Positions 6,152-13,348 of a stretch of 19,211 nucleotides of DNA are shown in pieces. Source of the DNA: Methanosarcinales archaeon (GTDB lineage Archaea; Halobacteriota; Methanosarcinia; Methanosarcinales; Methanogasteraceae); NCBI GenBank assembly GCA_030606635.1, contig JAUWGA010000010.1, positions 1-19,211 of the forward strand, given 5' to 3'. Positions within the stretch are counted from its first letter, which is position 1; each line of letters begins with the position of its first letter. The notes beneath the pieces are model-generated. The model was not told the DNA's origin. It did no database searches and was given only the letters and a program-made list of their open reading frames with translations. A program made the position numbers and the translations under genes.

Positions 6152-6418
6152 ATGGCTAATGTAATAGTATTCCATTACACAGACGAGGGCAGGTTCCCAT
6201 CACTCAGTTCAGAGGAGCTAACCGACCTTACGAAGAAGCTGGATTCCGAACTCAAGAACCACCCGGATCTCACGTTCAACGGGACATTCATTGACGATTC
6301 CGGCAGAGGGTTCTGCGACTGGGATGCGCCCAGTGCCGAGGCTGTCAACGACGTCTTGAAAATTGTGCTTGGCGCACCACCTGTTGACGGCACGGTGGTT
6401 GTGAAGCAAGTCCTGTGA
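6152..6418 (+). CDS. small DUF4242-like (ferredoxin-like fold) protein
   Basis: This 88-aa soluble protein has the beta-alpha-beta repeat look of DUF4242 and related dimeric alpha-beta barrel proteins: a first strand VIVFHYTDEG, a helix SSEELTDLTKKLDSEL, then GTFIDDSGRGFCDWDAPSAE and a last strand VVVKQVL. The C-x-x-x-A-P-S-A-E-A-V pattern is the best match to DUF4242, whose Streptomyces member SCO4226 binds nickel. The candidate metal ligands here are few (H8, C65-region, several Asp), so nickel binding is only a hypothesis, attractive because of the adjacent Ni-CODH genes. The gene has its own TATA box. A strong ribosome site is not seen before the ATG, which agrees with a very short leader. 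Confidence 0.6.
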   Translation: MANVIVFHYTDEGRFPSLSSEELTDLTKKLDSELKNHPDLTFNGTFIDDSGRGFCDWDAPSAEAVNDVLKIVLGAPPVDGTVVVKQVL

Positions 6419-6478
6419 AAGGCAACGATTGCGGACGGATGGGCGGCACGGATGTAATTATAGAAGAGGTGATCTGAA

Positions 6479-6829
6479 TTGACCATGATATCTTCAAAAA
6501 GACTCTCGGCATCCGCGCCCATCAAAGAGATCGCATACGAACTAAAAGAGCAGCTTGAGAGGAGATACGGTAGTAATCTCAAAGGTGTAGTGCTTTTCGG
6601 ATCGTACGCCCGGGGAGAAGAAACAGAGGGCTCTGATATTGACATTGCTATCATCCTTGAGGATTTCGACCATGCATGCACCGAAATTGAAAGGACAGGC
6701 GATCTTATCTCTTTGCTATCTCTGAAATTCGATACCCTCATCTCACTTGCCCCAATAAAAGAGAAGGATTGGCTTCTGATGCGAACCTCGTTAATTTCAA
6801 ATATACAGCGCGATGGGGTGGTACTGTGA
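6479..6829 (+). CDS. minimal nucleotidyltransferase (MNT), TA-type partner of HEPN
   Basis: The 116-aa protein of the MNT (DNA polymerase beta-like) family carries the signature LFGSYARGEETEGSDIDIAI: G41-S42, then metal-binding D53 and D55, with a probable third Asp at D85 (LKFDTLISL). The family transfers nucleotides and, in MntA/HepT-like pairs, AMPylates the HEPN partner to neutralise it. GAGGTGAT at 6466-6473 is 5 nt from the TTG at 6479 and 11 nt from the in-frame ATG at 6485; the TTG fits better. The stop overlaps the start of the HEPN gene by 4 nt (GTGA), a coupled arrangement typical of these modules. All catalytic residues appear present. The family and pairing are clear; the biological role is inferred. 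Confidence 0.85.
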   Translation: MTMISSKRLSASAPIKEIAYELKEQLERRYGSNLKGVVLFGSYARGEETEGSDIDIAIILEDFDHACTEIERTGDLISLLSLKFDTLISLAPIKEKDWLLMRTSLISNIQRDGVVL

Positions 6830-7215
6830 ATGAGGAGATAGAAGCGCTATTAAAGATGGCGGATAAAAGTATCAAAGGTGCCAGGATTTTATTTGAGGAA
6901 GGATTGTATGGATTTGCTGTTTCAAGGGCGTATTACGCCATGTTCTATCTGGTAACAGCAGTTCTGTTAACAAAAGGCCTGAATTTCTCGAAACATAAAG
7001 CTGTAGTTGCTACGTTTGGTCAGCATTTCATCAAAACAAATATCTTCGATCATAAATTTCACAGGTATCTGGTGGCAGCCTTTGAGCAGAGGCAGATAGG
7101 GGATTATGAGCCACTAGAAGAGATCACTGAGGAGACCGCGGAGAAGAACATCGAGAGGGCTGTGGAATTTTTAGATGTGGTCAAAGATTATCTTGTGACC
7201 AGAGACGAGGCATGA
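6826..7215 (+). CDS. HEPN domain protein paired with MNT
   Basis: Starting at GTG 6826 (GTGA overlap with the MNT stop, with GGGGTGG just upstream), this is a 129-aa all-helical HEPN protein. The first helix pair includes EGLYGFAVSRAYYAMFYLVTA (split as 25-33 and 34-45), the usual HEPN core. SKHKAVVATFGQHFIKT (55-71) and EQRQIGDYEPLEEIT (87-101) follow. The canonical ribonuclease motif R-x4-6-H is not present: at R89 the sequence runs R-Q-I-G-D-Y. This is the COG1895-type HEPN variant. It may act as a toxin by another route, or as a nucleotide-binding partner. An in-frame ATG further upstream (6769) would overlap MNT by 61 nt and was not used. Confidence 0.82.
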   Translation: MNEEIEALLKMADKSIKGARILFEEGLYGFAVSRAYYAMFYLVTAVLLTKGLNFSKHKAVVATFGQHFIKTNIFDHKFHRYLVAAFEQRQIGDYEPLEEITEETAEKNIERAVEFLDVVKDYLVTRDEA

Positions 7216-7245
7216 TATGATTCCCGGCAATCACTCAAGAACCGC

Positions 7246-7854
7246 TCAGATGCCCCGGTACCGCATGAACGCGCCAATCCCGAGCAGCGCGCCCAGAATA
7301 ACCACCAACCAGAACAGGACACTTTCGGTCAATCTTGTCCCCTCGGTCTCCAGCGCTGCCTCTGCCGGTCTGGTAGGAATCCCGCCTGCAACCGGCGTAA
7401 CCTTCTCGGTTGGCACTGGCGTGGGCGGTGGGGGTGGCGTCAGGACAGATACCTCTACGAAATACCACGTATTCGGATCGTTCGCGGCGTTATCAGCGAT
7501 CCCGATGTTGTAGGTTCCGGGAGATGTGTTCTCCCCGGCATAGATCGTTATCTCGTACGTAGCAGTCTCCCCGATATCGATGGTCTGCGATTCTACAGGG
7601 GCTATGGTAATCCCCTCTGGCAGATCGCGGGTATATTTGAGAATGACTCCACCGTAGCAGAGATTTCCATGATTTGTGGCAGAGATTGAGAACGTCTTGC
7701 TTGAGCCCTGATAGACCTCAACCGGCGGGACCTCTCCAATATCCACATAATCCTCGTATATCGAACCGTCCTCGATAACCGAAACTGCCGGATGTGCAAG
7801 CACTGCAAGGAGTAGCGCTGCGCAGACGATTGGCTTTACCGTTTCAACTTTCAT
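7246..7854 (-). CDS. secreted, C-terminally anchored surface protein
   Basis: The 202-aa protein has a signal peptide (hydrophobic about 8-25, ending near AVSV) and one extracellular Ig-like beta domain, about 35-135. Within that domain, VPPVEVYQGSSKTFSISATN and GETATYEITIYAGENTSPGTY recall CARDB/NEW3-type surface domains. A Pro/Thr linker (PPPPPTPVPTEK) and a C-terminal TM helix (about 178-196, VLFWLVVILGALLGIGAF) with a basic tail follow. This is the layout of archaeal S-layer-associated proteins. Its ATG overlaps the tnpB stop (ATGA at 7851-7854), and its ribosome site AAAGGA lies inside the end of tnpB. No native promoter is visible, so it may be transcribed through tnpB. Binding partner and role are unknown. 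Confidence 0.75.
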   Translation of the reverse strand: MKVETVKPIVCAALLLAVLAHPAVSVIEDGSIYEDYVDIGEVPPVEVYQGSSKTFSISATNHGNLCYGGVILKYTRDLPEGITIAPVESQTIDIGETATYEITIYAGENTSPGTYNIGIADNAANDPNTWYFVEVSVLTPPPPPTPVPTEKVTPVAGGIPTRPAEAALETEGTRLTESVLFWLVVILGALLGIGAFMRYRGI

Positions 7855-8885
7855 AGTAAATCATTCCTTTCAGTTGGTTTAAGGTACGGATTATCCTTCG
7901 GTACTCTCCCGGAAATGTTTATCGCCCCAACATGGTCCGCGTGTCCAGTGAAACCACATTCTAAGCATTTGAACGATTCGTAATTCCGGTTCCCTCTCGA
8001 TATGAACCCACATACAGGACACGTTTGACTTGTGTATTTCGGATTCACACGAATTACGTCAAAACCTTTGACGATCCCTATCTGCTCTAATTGTTTTGAT
8101 AGATGATTGTAAGCCCATCTGTTGTGTTTACGTCTGAATGCTTTAGTTCTGCTGTCTTTGCCTTTGAATAACAGTTGCTCTACTGCAAAATCCTGTTTTG
8201 GGTGGTCATCAACGATTTCTTTCGCTATGGCATTTAGCCTTTGTTTGACCGCGCTCAATCCTTTATATGCTCGGTGTTTCGTTCTCTTCTGCAGGTCTCG
8301 GACATCGCTGCCGTAAAATACCCCGTCGCTCGTGACTGCTGCGTGGTTGATTCCGACATCGACACCAATTACATTGGTGTTACCGGATTCTACTTCTGGA
8401 AACTCCACGAAACATTCCATATAGTAGTCTCCGTTCTTTCGGATGAGTTTGAATGACTTTTTCAACATTCCCGTTTCTAACGCGGCATTGAAGACCGGCG
8501 TTTTTTTACCGGAAATCTTCAAACGCTTATGTTTTTCGAGGCTGATGATATTGAACCATGTGTCGAATTCAGTTGTTTCAAAGTCTTCTATGATGTAAGC
8601 AGAGAACTGATTCAGATCGATTTCAAACCCGTCGAATGCCGGTTTATCTTCTTGTTTGGTTGCTTTCGCGCCTTTCACGATCTGCCATGCTTTGACAGAT
8701 GCGTCACGGATAAGTCTGCCACCTGTAGAATGTTCTTTCGGCGGATAAGAACCTTTCACTTCGTCGAATTCCCAGAATATCTTGATCTTGTGATCGACGT
8801 GATCTCTCCAAAAAGAAACGAGGCTGTTCAACTTTTTGGCCTTGTTCTTGTTTGGATATAGTTTGATTGTATATGTTTTGATCAT
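7851..8885 (-). CDS. tnpB: RNA-guided nuclease TnpB (IS200/IS605 family, IS1341-type)
   Basis: This 344-aa TnpB looks intact. The RuvC-like residues are D176 (GVDVG), E236 (AVEQLL) and D317 (HADHVGAIN). The zinc ribbon is C289-x2-C292 and C307-x2-C310. The N-terminus MIKTYTIKLYPNKNKAK is the usual start. TnpB enzymes are omega-RNA-guided DNA nucleases that help single-strand transposons persist. No tnpA is present, so transposition would need help in trans. The omega-RNA normally overlaps the tnpB 3' end and extends past it, but here the stop codon is also the start of the surface-protein gene. A palindrome at 8912-8950 may mark the left end. The last ~20 residues after NISGR are atypical and may be host-derived read-through. 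Confidence 0.93.
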   Translation of the reverse strand: MIKTYTIKLYPNKNKAKKLNSLVSFWRDHVDHKIKIFWEFDEVKGSYPPKEHSTGGRLIRDASVKAWQIVKGAKATKQEDKPAFDGFEIDLNQFSAYIIEDFETTEFDTWFNIISLEKHKRLKISGKKTPVFNAALETGMLKKSFKLIRKNGDYYMECFVEFPEVESGNTNVIGVDVGINHAAVTSDGVFYGSDVRDLQKRTKHRAYKGLSAVKQRLNAIAKEIVDDHPKQDFAVEQLLFKGKDSRTKAFRRKHNRWAYNHLSKQLEQIGIVKGFDVIRVNPKYTSQTCPVCGFISRGNRNYESFKCLECGFTGHADHVGAINISGRVPKDNPYLKPTERNDLL

Positions 8886-8911
8886 CGGTTTTCGATTATA
8901 TTCTATGGGAT

Positions 8912-8950
8912 TCTATCGTTTCGGCGAATGTTTATCACCATGGCGATAGA
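8912..8950 (-). repeat. palindrome, probable left end of tnpB element
   Basis: TCTATCG (8912-8918) and CGATAGA (8944-8950) form a perfect 7-bp inverted repeat around a 25-nt loop that contains the CCATGG palindrome, about 27 nt before the tnpB start. Subterminal hairpins of this sort mark IS200/IS605 ends. No matching right end could be found after tnpB. Confidence 0.4.
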
Positions 8951-9138
8951 TTATGTTAAACGTTGCAATAAGGTTTACTGTTGCGACTCACAGGGTCTGG
9001 GGGCGCCACGTCCAGCAGGGTTCAAGCACCAGCCCCGGTCTCTGCGCAATAACTCATATCCCACACACATCCCACACGCGCAACATAACTTACTTTACCA
9101 AGTACGGATAAAGTTGCGCACAAACACGAGGCATCGAG
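8951..9138 (+). promoter_or_regulatory. upstream region of AOR gene with TGCGCAA repeats
   Basis: This intergenic stretch has no gene. AATAAGGTT lies at 8967-8975. TGCGCAA occurs at 9043-9049, a near copy CGCGCAA at 9077-9083, and the inverted copy TTGCGCA at 9114-9120, so the repeats bracket the likely promoter (A/T-rich about 9084-9097). GGGGC (9000-9004) can pair with GCCCC (9032-9036). GAGG at 9128-9131 is the ribosome site for ATG 9139. An operator for a dimeric repressor is the natural reading; it is inference. Confidence 0.35.
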
Positions 9139-10947
9139 ATGGAGATCAAAGGCGGCTACACAAAGAAGATACTGAATATCGACCTGACCAAAGGCAAATC
9201 GGTCGTAACCGATGTTGATGACGAGTTCGCGCTGAAATACATCGGCGGCAGAGGCTGGGGCGCAAAGATCGTGCTCGACAATCTCATGAAGCACCCTGAT
9301 CTAAAGCCACTCGGTCCTGAGAACGTCATAGTGATCGCGCCGGGTCCGCTCTCTGGCTTGTACCTTCCGGCATCAGGCAAGAACTCGTTCGTATCGATCT
9401 CGCCGCTGACCGGCATATATGGCGATAGCAGCATGGGCGGGCTTTTTGGAGTGGAACTGCGGCAGGCTGGCTACGATGCGCTGGTCATCAAAGGCAGGGC
9501 GGATACTCTTTCCATGATCTGCATCGATGATGGCGATATCGATATCAAGAGCGCATCCGCTTATGCGGGCAAGACCAGTTCCGATACCGAGCGTGCGGTA
9601 AAAGAGGATTTGGGCGACATCGAGACCCGGGTTGCCGTTATCGGTCCTGCCGGAGAGAATCTCGTCAAATTCGCGTGCATCAACACCGAATGGAGCCGGA
9701 ATGCCGGGCGCACAGGCATGGGGGCAATCTTTGGCTCAAAGAACTTAAAAGCAGTAGCAGTCAGGGGCTCTCACGACCTGCCTGTCCATGACATGGACGC
9801 GCTCATCAACGCAGGCGACCGGGCATTTGATTACCTGAAGAGCCACGATCTCTTCGAGTTATGGCAGCAGCAGGGCTTGATGTCGGTCATCGATTACATC
9901 AACACCGCGGGTGCGATGCCGACCCACAACTTCAACGATGCCCATTTCGACGGCGCTGACATGATAAACGGCGATACGATGCTGAAATACAAGATCGGGG
10001 ACACCTCATGCTTCTGCTGCCCGATGTCGTGCGGAAATATATGCCTCGTCAAGGAGGGGAAGTATGCAGGAACCGTGACCGAGGGTCCTGAATACGAGAC
10101 TGCATGTATGTTCGGCTCAAACGTTGGTGTAACCGATTTTGCAGCGATCCTTCGTGCAAATATGCTGTGCGACGACCTTGGCATCGATACCATATCGACA
10201 GGCAACCTGATAGCGGTCCTGATCGATGGATACGAACAGGGACTCCTCAATCGCGATGATCTGGACGGGATGACCTTGAAGTGGGGGGATGGCGATTCGG
10301 TTCTTGAGTTGATTGAAAAGATCGCATACCGGAAAGGTATCGGCAATATCGTGGCAGATGGGACTTACGGACTGATAAAGCATTTCCCCGACCTTAAAAA
10401 TCTAATATCACACACGAAAGGTCTTGAGATGACCGCGTACGATGCGAGGATCGGCATCACGATGGCGCTTGGATACGGGACCTCTGATATCGGCGCACAC
10501 CACACCAGGGCGTGGCCTCTTGCAAAGGAGATCGAACTTGGCAGCAACTGGACACTCGACGAGCGCGTCGATCTCGTGATATACCACCAGACCGTGCGCC
10601 CGCTCTTCGACTGTCTCGGCGTCTGCCGGCTCCCGTGGATCGAACTCGGGCTCGATGAGCATATCTATGCAGAGCTATTCGCTGCGGCGACAGGAGTTTC
10701 ATTAACACTTGAGGATATGTTCGAGCGGTCAAGTCACATCTATGACCTCACGCGCACGATCAACGTAAAACTCGGAGTCAGAAGGAAGGATGATTATCCG
10801 TCCGAGCGGGCATTCACGACACCGATCAAGACCGGACCCCACGCAGGCGAATTGCTGGATCGTGAGTATTTCGAGAGTGCGCTTACGATGTATTACGAAA
10901 AGCGAGGATGGGACGAGAACGGTGTCCCGACCGCGTTCACCGCGTGA
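9139..10947 (+). CDS. aor: aldehyde:ferredoxin oxidoreductase (tungsten/molybdenum pterin enzyme)
   Basis: This full-length (602 aa) AOR-family protein oxidises aldehydes to carboxylic acids, or reduces acids, with ferredoxin, using a bis-pterin tungsten (or Mo) cofactor and one [4Fe-4S] cluster. The N-terminal domain has IGGRGWGAK, APGPLSGLYLPASGK and the pterin-binding INTEWSRNAGRTGMGA (181-196). The cluster ligands are C291-x2-C294-x3-C298 and C496 in the D-x-x-G-x-C motif, matching the spacing of the Pyrococcus enzyme (288, 291, 295, 494). GPEYET and the second pterin-binding region are also present. The substrate cannot be read from the sequence. It may work with the ferredoxin pool used by CODH and Rnf. 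It is followed closely by a uroporphyrinogen methyltransferase. Confidence 0.92.
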   Translation: MEIKGGYTKKILNIDLTKGKSVVTDVDDEFALKYIGGRGWGAKIVLDNLMKHPDLKPLGPENVIVIAPGPLSGLYLPASGKNSFVSISPLTGIYGDSSMGGLFGVELRQAGYDALVIKGRADTLSMICIDDGDIDIKSASAYAGKTSSDTERAVKEDLGDIETRVAVIGPAGENLVKFACINTEWSRNAGRTGMGAIFGSKNLKAVAVRGSHDLPVHDMDALINAGDRAFDYLKSHDLFELWQQQGLMSVIDYINTAGAMPTHNFNDAHFDGADMINGDTMLKYKIGDTSCFCCPMSCGNICLVKEGKYAGTVTEGPEYETACMFGSNVGVTDFAAILRANMLCDDLGIDTISTGNLIAVLIDGYEQGLLNRDDLDGMTLKWGDGDSVLELIEKIAYRKGIGNIVADGTYGLIKHFPDLKNLISHTKGLEMTAYDARIGITMALGYGTSDIGAHHTRAWPLAKEIELGSNWTLDERVDLVIYHQTVRPLFDCLGVCRLPWIELGLDEHIYAELFAAATGVSLTLEDMFERSSHIYDLTRTINVKLGVRRKDDYPSERAFTTPIKTGPHAGELLDREYFESALTMYYEKRGWDENGVPTAFTA

Positions 10948-10987
10948 TCACGAAACTGTTATTATGCTTAACGCAAGTGGGATTACC

Positions 10988-11734
10988 ATGCATCCGAATG
11001 GGAAGGTCTATCTGGTCGGCTCCGGCCCTGGCGATCCTGAACTCTTAACGATCAAGGCACTGCGCCTTATCAAGGAGGCAGACGTGATCGTGTACGATCA
11101 ACTGCCCGGACCCGAAATACTTACGTCGCTTCCGAAAAGCGCGGAACTGATCGATGTTGGCAAATACGCAGGCGACCACACGCTTTCACAGGATGAGATC
11201 AACCAATTGCTGGTCGATTACGCATCGCAGGGGAAGATGGTGGTTCGTCTGAAGGGCGGAGACCCATACCTCTTCGGAAGGGGTGGCGAGGAAGCACTGG
11301 AACTTCGGAAAGCCGGGATCGAGTTTGAGGTGGTGCCCGGCATCACGTCCGCAATAGCAGTTCCTGCATGCGCTGGCATCCCGATCACGCACAGGGATAA
11401 TGCATCGATGGTGACGATCATCACAGGGCATGAGCAGAAGAAGGAAGGGTCGATGCTCGACTGGGAATGGCTTTCGCGGTCGTTGGGCACGCTCATTATC
11501 CTGATGGGGGTGAGCACGCTTGGCACGTACATCCCGAAATTGATGCGGTACGGCAGTGACCCTGATACGCCTGTTGCGATAATCGAGCGCGGGACAAGGG
11601 ATGATCAGGTGGTGACCACAGGAAGTTTAAGCACGATCGTCGATATCGCAAAGGATCGCGGGGTTAAGGCGCCTGCGATTGTTGTGATCGGGGATGTGGT
11701 GCGGCTGCACGACGCGCTGGGCTCGTCCGGATGA
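10988..11734 (+). CDS. cobA: uroporphyrinogen-III C-methyltransferase (SUMT)
   Basis: This 248-aa SAM-dependent methyltransferase makes precorrin-2 from uroporphyrinogen III, the branch point to cobalamin, siroheme and F430. The family motifs are intact: KVYLVGSGPGDPELLT at the N-terminus, then VIVYDQL, the GKMVVRLKGGDPYLFGRGGE region, PGITSAIAVPACAGIPITHR, and VTIITGHE. I chose ATG 10988 because the conserved protein begins there; an in-frame ATG at 10964 would add 8 residues. The long upstream extension of the frame into the AOR gene (to 10790) is not coding. The gene follows AOR by 40 nt on the same strand, so co-transcription is likely. Corrinoid demand fits a C1-H4MPT/CODH organism. Confidence 0.9.
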   Translation: MHPNGKVYLVGSGPGDPELLTIKALRLIKEADVIVYDQLPGPEILTSLPKSAELIDVGKYAGDHTLSQDEINQLLVDYASQGKMVVRLKGGDPYLFGRGGEEALELRKAGIEFEVVPGITSAIAVPACAGIPITHRDNASMVTIITGHEQKKEGSMLDWEWLSRSLGTLIILMGVSTLGTYIPKLMRYGSDPDTPVAIIERGTRDDQVVTTGSLSTIVDIAKDRGVKAPAIVVIGDVVRLHDALGSSG

Positions 11735-11791
11735 AATTTCAGACAGTGCCATCTAAAAGATCGCAATAACGTTTCAAACAATCTTCAGATC

Positions 11792-12328
11792 CTACCCTAT
11801 ATCGTCCCGTGCAATCTCCCTGATCCGCTCGACCCCCCCGATATTATCAATCGTCTCTGCCACAGCATCAGGTACGAGATGTTCCCAATCCTCGCCAGAG
11901 AGCATCTTTTTTCGGATAATGGTTCCGGAATAGATATCCCGCTGGTGCATCGGAGAACGCTTTACCGGAACTCCTGCCTCCTCGAACAATCGAAAAACGA
12001 GCGGGTTGTTTGTGTGCACGGTCTCGAAATGCGGGGTCATCGATAGCACATGCGAGACCCAGACTGCGTTTCTTTGAATATCCTCGATCGGGATTACGTA
12101 ATAATCAATATCTAAATCTTTCAGCGAACGTGAGACCATAACTACACGTTCGCCTGCGGTAAACGGATTCTCTGGCTCATGGCTACGCTGTGCGCTACCG
12201 ATCCCGACGATGATTTCGTCGACTCCGCCTGCGATGTTGCCAAGTATGGTATGGTGCCCTATGTGGTATGGCTGAAAGCGCCCGATATAGAAGGCACGGT
12301 TAATGCGCTCCGCCTTCCTTTGGCGCAT
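11792..12328 (-). CDS. nadM: nicotinamide-nucleotide adenylyltransferase, archaeal type
   Basis: This protein of about 178 aa, an archaeal NMNAT, adenylylates NMN to NAD+. The nucleotidyltransferase signature GRFQPYHIGHH (H-x-G-H) is at the N-terminus, GIGSAQRSHEPENPFTAGER follows, and the ISSTxIR-like motif is YSGTIIRKKM. The start is uncertain. ATG 12328 gives ten residues before RAFYIGRF, ATG 12352 adds eight more, and a non-standard ATT at 12304 would begin right where the family usually starts. Either ATG overlaps the 3' end of the FpoF gene, so translation is probably coupled. It is the last gene of the mer-fpoF-nadM minus-strand unit. Confidence 0.9.
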   Translation of the reverse strand: MRQRKAERINRAFYIGRFQPYHIGHHTILGNIAGGVDEIIVGIGSAQRSHEPENPFTAGERVVMVSRSLKDLDIDYYVIPIEDIQRNAVWVSHVLSMTPHFETVHTNNPLVFRLFEEAGVPVKRSPMHQRDIYSGTIIRKKMLSGEDWEHLVPDAVAETIDNIGGVERIREIARDDIG

Positions 12329-13343
12329 TATTCTTGTGCTTCTGATCTGCAAGTTTCTTTATAAGGAACATCCCTGGTTTCGGGTCATCCATATATTCGA
12401 TGCCTTTCACCTTGTTTAAGTACTTCTCTCCGGTATCGTTTCTGACGATGACTGAGTTCCATCCGTCTGGCGCGCCTACCGATCCGACCGAGATGTCTGC
12501 GTAGTATGCAGTGTAATCAAGACAGTGGTGGCATGGGTTTCGTGCAAGCGCCGCAATTTCCTTGATCGCAATGCTATTACCTACGGGTTCCTCGCCGTTG
12601 TCGCCGTTCTTGGTGTATGCCCAGAACTTGCCTCCTCCGAAGTCCATCTTCACGACCTGTTTGATATCGAGCCCCATGATGTTCGGGATGATATTATCGC
12701 AGAGTGCCTCGCTGGTGAAGCTCTCCATACAGAGGATTCCGATTACAAGTACGATTCGGTCGGTCATGTTCTCGCGCATGAGTGCTGCGCCGTGTGCCTG
12801 ACACGGTACTCCTACGACCGCGATCTTCTCGTACTTCTTCATCGCATCCTTAAGCTGCGCAAGAACAGGCGCTGAACTGTACTTCGTGCCCTTTGATAAA
12901 TCAACATCTGACGCCTTCGTCAGTATAAATGGCTCGATGCCCCAGTTCTCATCCCGCTTGATACCGACAGCACAGTCGATCTCTCCCTGCTCGAATAAGG
13001 ATTTGAGTATTGCTGATACGACCGCACCGTCCTGCCCCTCTAACTCGCTCTTTCCTCCTCTGAAGCTTCGCACGTTGTCAAACTCGTCCTCAGGGAATCC
13101 GTCCACGACAGGACAAACCCTTGAACAGGTCAGACAGTCTTCACAGACCTCACATGCTGCGCCGTGAACATAATAAGTCAGATTATTCGGATCGCGTCTG
13201 CTTGCGCTCGGGGGACGAGTCTCATCTTCCGGCACATCTGCCTCAGACTCTATGTAAACGGCATTGAGGGGGCATGTTGCTTCACATGCCCCGCAAGCCG
13301 CGCAGACGCCATTTTCAATGACTTCTACAATCTTTGGCGGCAA
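12300..13343 (-). CDS. fpoF: F420H2 oxidase subunit FpoF (FrhB family, 2x[4Fe-4S])
   Basis: The 347-aa protein starts with two ferredoxin motifs, C14-x2-C17-x2-C20-x3-C24 and C64-x2-C67-x2-C70-x2-C73-x3-C77. The FrhB/FdhB domain follows, binding FAD and F420: DGAVVSAILKSLFEQ, SKGTKYSSAPVLAQL, the CQAHGAALMR region, and NPCHHCLDYTAYYADISVGS. Length and layout match FpoF, the F420H2-oxidising subunit of the membrane F420H2 dehydrogenase or a soluble F420:ferredoxin reductase. In Methanosarcina fpoF likewise lies next to mer, away from the main fpo cluster. The start is TTG 13343 with GGAGG in the mer stop region 9 nt upstream; only 5 nt separate the genes. Confidence 0.85.
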   Translation of the reverse strand: MPPKIVEVIENGVCAACGACEATCPLNAVYIESEADVPEDETRPPSASRRDPNNLTYYVHGAACEVCEDCLTCSRVCPVVDGFPEDEFDNVRSFRGGKSELEGQDGAVVSAILKSLFEQGEIDCAVGIKRDENWGIEPFILTKASDVDLSKGTKYSSAPVLAQLKDAMKKYEKIAVVGVPCQAHGAALMRENMTDRIVLVIGILCMESFTSEALCDNIIPNIMGLDIKQVVKMDFGGGKFWAYTKNGDNGEEPVGNSIAIKEIAALARNPCHHCLDYTAYYADISVGSVGAPDGWNSVIVRNDTGEKYLNKVKGIEYMDDPKPGMFLIKKLADQKHKNNAPKEGGAH

Positions 13344-13348
13344 ATCAC

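Noticed and set aside
6175..6741. 188-codon minus-strand frame across the DUF4242-like and MNT genes
   Set aside because: It spans two good plus-strand genes and an intergenic region, and shows no recognisable family.
7904..8946. AATGTTTATC at about 7913-7922 and 8928-8937 as flanking repeats of the tnpB element
   Set aside because: Only 10 bases match and one copy is inside conserved tnpB coding sequence, so they cannot be target duplications.
10790..10987. Extended N-terminus of CobA
   Set aside because: It overlaps the AOR coding end, has Arg/Ser-rich shadow composition, and the conserved protein starts at 10988.
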